Shown: in pieces, positions 6,357-8,873 of the stretch
Position numbering within the stretch: the first letter of the stretch is position 1
Layout of the letters: every line of letters starts with the position of its first letter
Source: an uncultured Saprospiraceae bacterium
GTDB taxonomy: Bacteria > Bacteroidota > Bacteroidia > Chitinophagales > Saprospiraceae
Assembly (NCBI GenBank): GCA_937952155.1
Contig: CALFYH010000268.1
Location: forward strand, 1-8,873
Direction: 5' to 3'
Length of the DNA: 8,873 nt
Made by a program: the position numbers and the translations under genes
The notes under the pieces: model-generated
What the model was told of the DNA's origin: nothing
The model's input: the letters and a program-made list of their open reading frames with translations, nothing else
Database searches by the model: none

Positions 6357-6449
6357 TAGTAAATTTATTTTTAAACAAATTTTTAAATGACTTCATCAAA
6401 TGACTCATTCGGATAATAATTTTGATTTTTGGGAATTGGGATTTTAATT

Positions 6450-6464
6450 TGAGATTTTATCTCA
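6450..6464. repeat. short hairpin TGAGAT-TTT-ATCTCA
   Basis: Six-base perfect arms flank a TTT loop. It lies about 130 bp before the secreted-protein gene at 6595 and just upstream of its candidate promoters. It may be an operator half-site pair or a chance structure. Confidence 0.3.
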
Positions 6465-6521
6465 GCATTTGAAACAACAAAAAATAGCTTTCCTAAATTA
6501 TTTTTGATGTGTATCAGCTTG

Positions 6522-6555
6522 TTTGCAGATTTTCAACTTTTTTAATGTAATTATG
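6522..6555 (+). promoter_or_regulatory. candidate promoter of the secreted-protein gene
   Basis: TTTG (6522-6525), a 22-bp gap and TAATTATG (6548-6555, one mismatch to TAnnTTTG) form a plausible Bacteroidota promoter with a leader of about 35 bases. A competing exact -7 match, TATTTTTG at 6499-6506, lacks a -33 partner at a usable distance and would give a leader of about 80 bases. The sequence does not decide between them. Confidence 0.3.
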
Positions 6556-6594
6556 TTCTAAATTGATTATCTAACAATTTAAAACAAAATAATT

Positions 6595-7251
6595 ATGCAA
6601 ATTAATTTTAGATTCCCGTTATTTTTCATTCTTATTTCTTCTATCATCTTTCTTACCTCTTTCAGCTACAAAAAGCCAATACAGAAAGGATATTTAGTGT
6701 ACAAAGATGGAACTAAAAAGGAAGGCATTATAAGTCCTTTTACTGGAGTGGATGTAAATATTAAGATAAAAAAGGATGAAAAAGCAAAGGCTGAAAAAGT
6801 AAGTACTTCTCTTTTGAAATATATCGTTTTAGAAAATGAAAAGGATCATTCATTTGATACACTACATGCTTTGAAAATTGGGATACATTTTATGTCAAAA
6901 TTTAAAATACATGATGATGTACAATTAGCGCACCGGATTTATAAATCAGATAAAGTTGAAGGATTTGTAGTGTATTATTCAGATTATGATTTTTATGGTC
7001 CAGGGAGATCATTTATGCCTAGTAACAATATGATAATTTATACCAGAATGCCAAATCAGGATTACATGGTATGGATGTCAGAAAAAATGGGTGGAGGTAT
7101 AGGTATTAGCATTAATAAAATAATGCGGACCAATTTCAAAAAAGAAATCAATGGCCGATGTCCTGCTATGGACAAACAAATAGATGAAAAAGGATATAAG
7201 ATCGAAGATTTTATAGAAATGCTTCAAGAATACGATAAAATGTGTCAATAA
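6595..7251 (+). CDS. secreted or periplasmic protein of unknown function
   Basis: The 218-residue product starts with a typical signal peptide: a short N-terminus with one Arg, a hydrophobic core at about 8-20, and a likely cut near 24. No lipobox cysteine is present. Just after it comes KGYLVYKDGTKKEGII (31-46). A GY(I/L)V-x-DGT-x-x-GxI opening of this kind recurs in many uncharacterised Bacteroidota secreted proteins. The end carries CP (189-190), an amphipathic stretch, and EYDKMC (212-217). Cys189 and Cys217 are the only cysteines and could form a disulfide. The middle is basic and tyrosine-rich (YYSDYDFYGPGR, 127-138). I recall the same C-terminal pattern (CP, about 27 residues, then YN/D-x-x-C) from other hypothetical proteins of the phylum, but no function is known to me. 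The gene stands alone with its own promoter candidates. It ends at a terminator shared with the opposing surface-protein gene. Confidence 0.8.
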   Translation: MQINFRFPLFFILISSIIFLTSFSYKKPIQKGYLVYKDGTKKEGIISPFTGVDVNIKIKKDEKAKAEKVSTSLLKYIVLENEKDHSFDTLHALKIGIHFMSKFKIHDDVQLAHRIYKSDKVEGFVVYYSDYDFYGPGRSFMPSNNMIIYTRMPNQDYMVWMSEKMGGGIGISINKIMRTNFKKEINGRCPAMDKQIDEKGYKIEDFIEMLQEYDKMCQ

Positions 7252-7268
7252 CGACACAATGCTCAATT

Positions 7269-7305
7269 AAAAAAGGCCATCTGTGTACAACAAATGGCCT
7301 TTTTT
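7269..7305. terminator. bidirectional terminator between convergent genes
   Basis: AAAAAAGGCCAT (7269-7280) and ATGGCCTTTTTT (7294-7305) form a perfect 12-bp stem with a 13-base loop. Six T bases end the right arm and six A bases begin the left arm, so it can terminate transcription from both sides. It lies 17 bases after the stop of the secreted-protein gene and 23 bases after the end of the minus-strand surface-protein gene. Confidence 0.88.
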
Positions 7306-7328
7306 CAATACCTCAAATATGGTGAAAA

Positions 7329-8873
7329 TTACTTCAATACTGTGACATCACCTGCACGTTGTTCTGTACTACCATCCTTAAATAATAATTCGATCTGATA
7401 GACATAAACGCCTGGAACTACTGGTTGATTCTTAAATGTACCATTCCAGAACGAGGTTGTTTGTGTTGGTGACAAATCTTTGGCAGTAAATAAAAGATTG
7501 CCCCATCTATCATAAATGCTATATTTTGTAACCAAGCTCACTTCATCACAGTTGATACTGAAATAAGAATTTCCAGTACTACTCGAAGGTACTACAATAT
7601 TCGGAATACATTCAGGTTTGATGCGTTTTATGTTGACTATAATTACATCATTAGCCATACAACCGTTTTTGTTGATGACAGTGACTGAATATTCGGTATC
7701 ATCGGTAGGTTGTACAAGTAAACTAGGTTTGTTTTTATTTGTGATGATTTCTACACCATTGGCTTTCCAAGTTACACTTTGAGCTGTTAATGGATCATAT
7801 TGCCCTGCAATCGTGAGCAATGTGTCTTCGCCTAGATTGATGATCATATCAGGACCCAAATTTACAGTAAACAGCGGTGGCTCTATGATGTTGATTACTG
7901 GATAGCGATCATTTACACAGCCATTGGCATCTTTGACCAATACTTTGTAGCTTCCAGATTTCAAATTGGTCAAAGCAAGCGTACTACCATAATTAGCGCC
8001 GCCATCAAATGAAATCTGATAAGGTGCTTTGCCACCTTTTATATTGCTCAAAACTATCGATCCCGTCTGACCGAAACATTCTATTGTGTCTATTGTAATG
8101 TCAAAAAGAGGAAGATCTTCTTCAAGGATAACTGTGACTTCATCAGAAGCTGCGCACTTGGTAACTGTGTCTCGTACTGTCAATGTATAAACGCCACCTT
8201 CGAGGACAGTAAATTGTTTTTTGGTTCCGATAATATCATTTGCCTTCTTCCATTCATACACGATATTTGTCCCAGACGAAGACAAGTCAGTACCGATGAT
8301 GGCTGATTGTACTGAACAATTTAATGTTTTGTCTGAACCAGCATCTGCTATTGGTAAGCTATTGATTTTTATTATAACATCTTCTTGGTCATCAGGACAT
8401 GGTGCTTGTCCAGTTTGTGCATATCTGAATGTATAAGTTCCGGCAGGACGATCTAGTAGATTAAAAGTACCATTCTGAGCATTAAATCCAGTGTTTCCAC
8501 CACTTATTACAGTCCATGTGCCACCAGTATTTTCATTGTCGAGCCTGTCGAACAAATTGATGATGTCAGTAGCACCTACGCAGAACTCAGCGCCTCTCGC
8601 AGCTCCAGCACTTTTTTGACTAAATACTGTAATAATAATTTTCTTGGATCCTGGACAAGGTGCAGGCGGAGGCGTATTTAGCTCATAATAAAGCTCATAT
8701 AAACCAGCAGGTAGATTATTGAGATTAAGTACTCCATTATTAATGATGATTTGTGTACTTAATGACTTCCATGTTCCTGGTTTAGGGTCGCTGTAAGGCT
8801 TAAGATCAAATGTAACACTGGCTGTACAAATATTTGGTATTTGACCAAGGATGATTTGTTCACAACTACCATC
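7329..8873 (-). CDS. large modular surface protein with type B C-terminal sorting domain (N-terminus outside window)
   Basis: The minus-strand frame is open from the right edge to TAA at 7329-7331, giving the last 514 residues. There is no real start in the window, so the gene begins beyond 8873. Domains, in residues of the visible part: two tandem units of about 86 residues with the pattern C...GTW...PAG.Y...Y...PCP (GTW at 33 and 118, PAG at 55 and 143, PCP at 72 and 158), and a PKD/Ig-like domain (about 174-253, ADAGSDKTLNC). A SprB-type repeat (about 260-332, ECFGQTGSI to KDANGC) and another Ig-like domain (about 333-417) follow. The last part (about 420-514) is a gliding-motility-associated C-terminal domain with YSIYDRWGNLLF, WNGTFKNQPVVPGVYVYQIE and a final GDVTVLK. 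This domain class directs export by the type IX secretion system and surface attachment or release. The protein is probably an adhesin or other cell-surface protein. The usual FTPNGDGxND opening of the domain is replaced by IVVPSSSTGNSYF. Confidence 0.88.
   Translation of the reverse strand, partial: DGSCEQIILGQIPNICTASVTFDLKPYSDPKPGTWKSLSTQIIINNGVLNLNNLPAGLYELYYELNTPPPAPCPGSKKIIITVFSQKSAGAARGAEFCVGATDIINLFDRLDNENTGGTWTVISGGNTGFNAQNGTFNLLDRPAGTYTFRYAQTGQAPCPDDQEDVIIKINSLPIADAGSDKTLNCSVQSAIIGTDLSSSGTNIVYEWKKANDIIGTKKQFTVLEGGVYTLTVRDTVTKCAASDEVTVILEEDLPLFDITIDTIECFGQTGSIVLSNIKGGKAPYQISFDGGANYGSTLALTNLKSGSYKVLVKDANGCVNDRYPVINIIEPPLFTVNLGPDMIINLGEDTLLTIAGQYDPLTAQSVTWKANGVEIITNKNKPSLLVQPTDDTEYSVTVINKNGCMANDVIIVNIKRIKPECIPNIVVPSSSTGNSYFSINCDEVSLVTKYSIYDRWGNLLFTAKDLSPTQTTSFWNGTFKNQPVVPGVYVYQIELLFKDGSTEQRAGDVTVLK

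Larger units (their letters stand above)
6090..6594. other. AT-rich intergenic region with several hairpins
   Basis: No frame longer than 28 codons with a credible start was found on either strand. The region holds a minus-strand -7 element for the small membrane-peptide gene, an 8-bp inverted repeat (6202-6234), a short hairpin sharing its GGGTTA sequence (6344-6356), a 6-bp hairpin (6450-6464), and promoter candidates for the gene at 6595. It could encode a small RNA, but no known RNA family was recognised. Confidence 0.5.

Noticed and set aside
6202..6359. GGGTTAG copies as a telomere-like or CRISPR-like repeat
   Set aside because: Only three short copies occur, in mixed orientation and without regular spacing, so this is neither a tandem array nor a CRISPR.
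6322..6408. 28-codon minus-strand frame encoding a basic peptide (MSHLMKSFKNLFKNKF...)
   Set aside because: It could be read as an amphipathic cationic peptide, but it sits in very AT-rich DNA where Lys, Phe and Asn codons arise by chance. It has no clear promoter or terminator and spans the ACCCT/AGGGT hairpin.
6401..6448. 15-codon plus-strand frame starting ATGACTCATTCGG
   Set aside because: It is too short to judge and lacks promoter or conservation evidence.
8221..8436. 71-codon plus-strand frame opposite the surface-protein gene
   Set aside because: It is antisense to the Ig-like region of the modular protein, with no independent signals.

Overview
The window looks like chromosomal DNA of a low-GC member of the phylum Bacteroidota. 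Four things support this. The last gene encodes a modular surface protein ending in a type B, gliding-motility-associated (type IX secretion) C-terminal domain. Several upstream regions carry the Bacteroidota -7 element TAnnTTTG. The ATG start codons are preceded by A/T-rich leaders without Shine-Dalgarno sequences. The order birA / rsfS / ftsH is typical of the phylum. Nothing seen places the organism below phylum level. No tRNA, rRNA, insertion sequence, CRISPR array or integration site was recognised.

Layout, left to right. Positions 1-114 hold the end of an unidentified gene, followed by an AT-rich spacer (115-473). A predicted lipoprotein of the di-heme cytochrome c peroxidase/MauG superfamily follows (474-1820). 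Just upstream of its promoter sits a nearly perfect CRP/FNR-type palindrome. Next is a HupE/UreJ-family membrane protein (1950-2522) with its own promoter. It converges, two bases apart, on a minus-strand biotin-protein ligase without the DNA-binding domain (birA, 2525-3283). Across a 51-bp divergent spacer with interleaved promoters lie rsfS (ribosomal silencing factor, probable TTG start, 3335-3721) and ftsH (membrane AAA+ zinc protease, 3783-5723), probably one transcript ending at a strong terminator (5744-5783).

The 870-bp stretch between ftsH and the next large gene is not empty. It holds an unlisted 36-codon minus-strand gene (5979-6089) encoding a single-pass membrane peptide. The gene has a candidate promoter, and a perfect 11-bp hairpin follows its stop. 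About 500 bp of AT-rich, hairpin-containing DNA comes next. A secreted 218-residue protein of unknown function (6595-7251) then converges, over a shared bidirectional terminator (7269-7305), on the 3' part of a large minus-strand adhesin-like gene that runs off the right edge (7329 to beyond 8873).

No defence, mobile or biosynthetic system is evident. The core is housekeeping: translation silencing, membrane proteolysis and protein biotinylation. It is flanked by envelope genes. The most interesting points are the 36-aa membrane peptide, the CRP/FNR-like control site of the peroxidase, the face-to-face birA/rsfS promoters, and the atypical C-terminal sorting domain of the surface protein.
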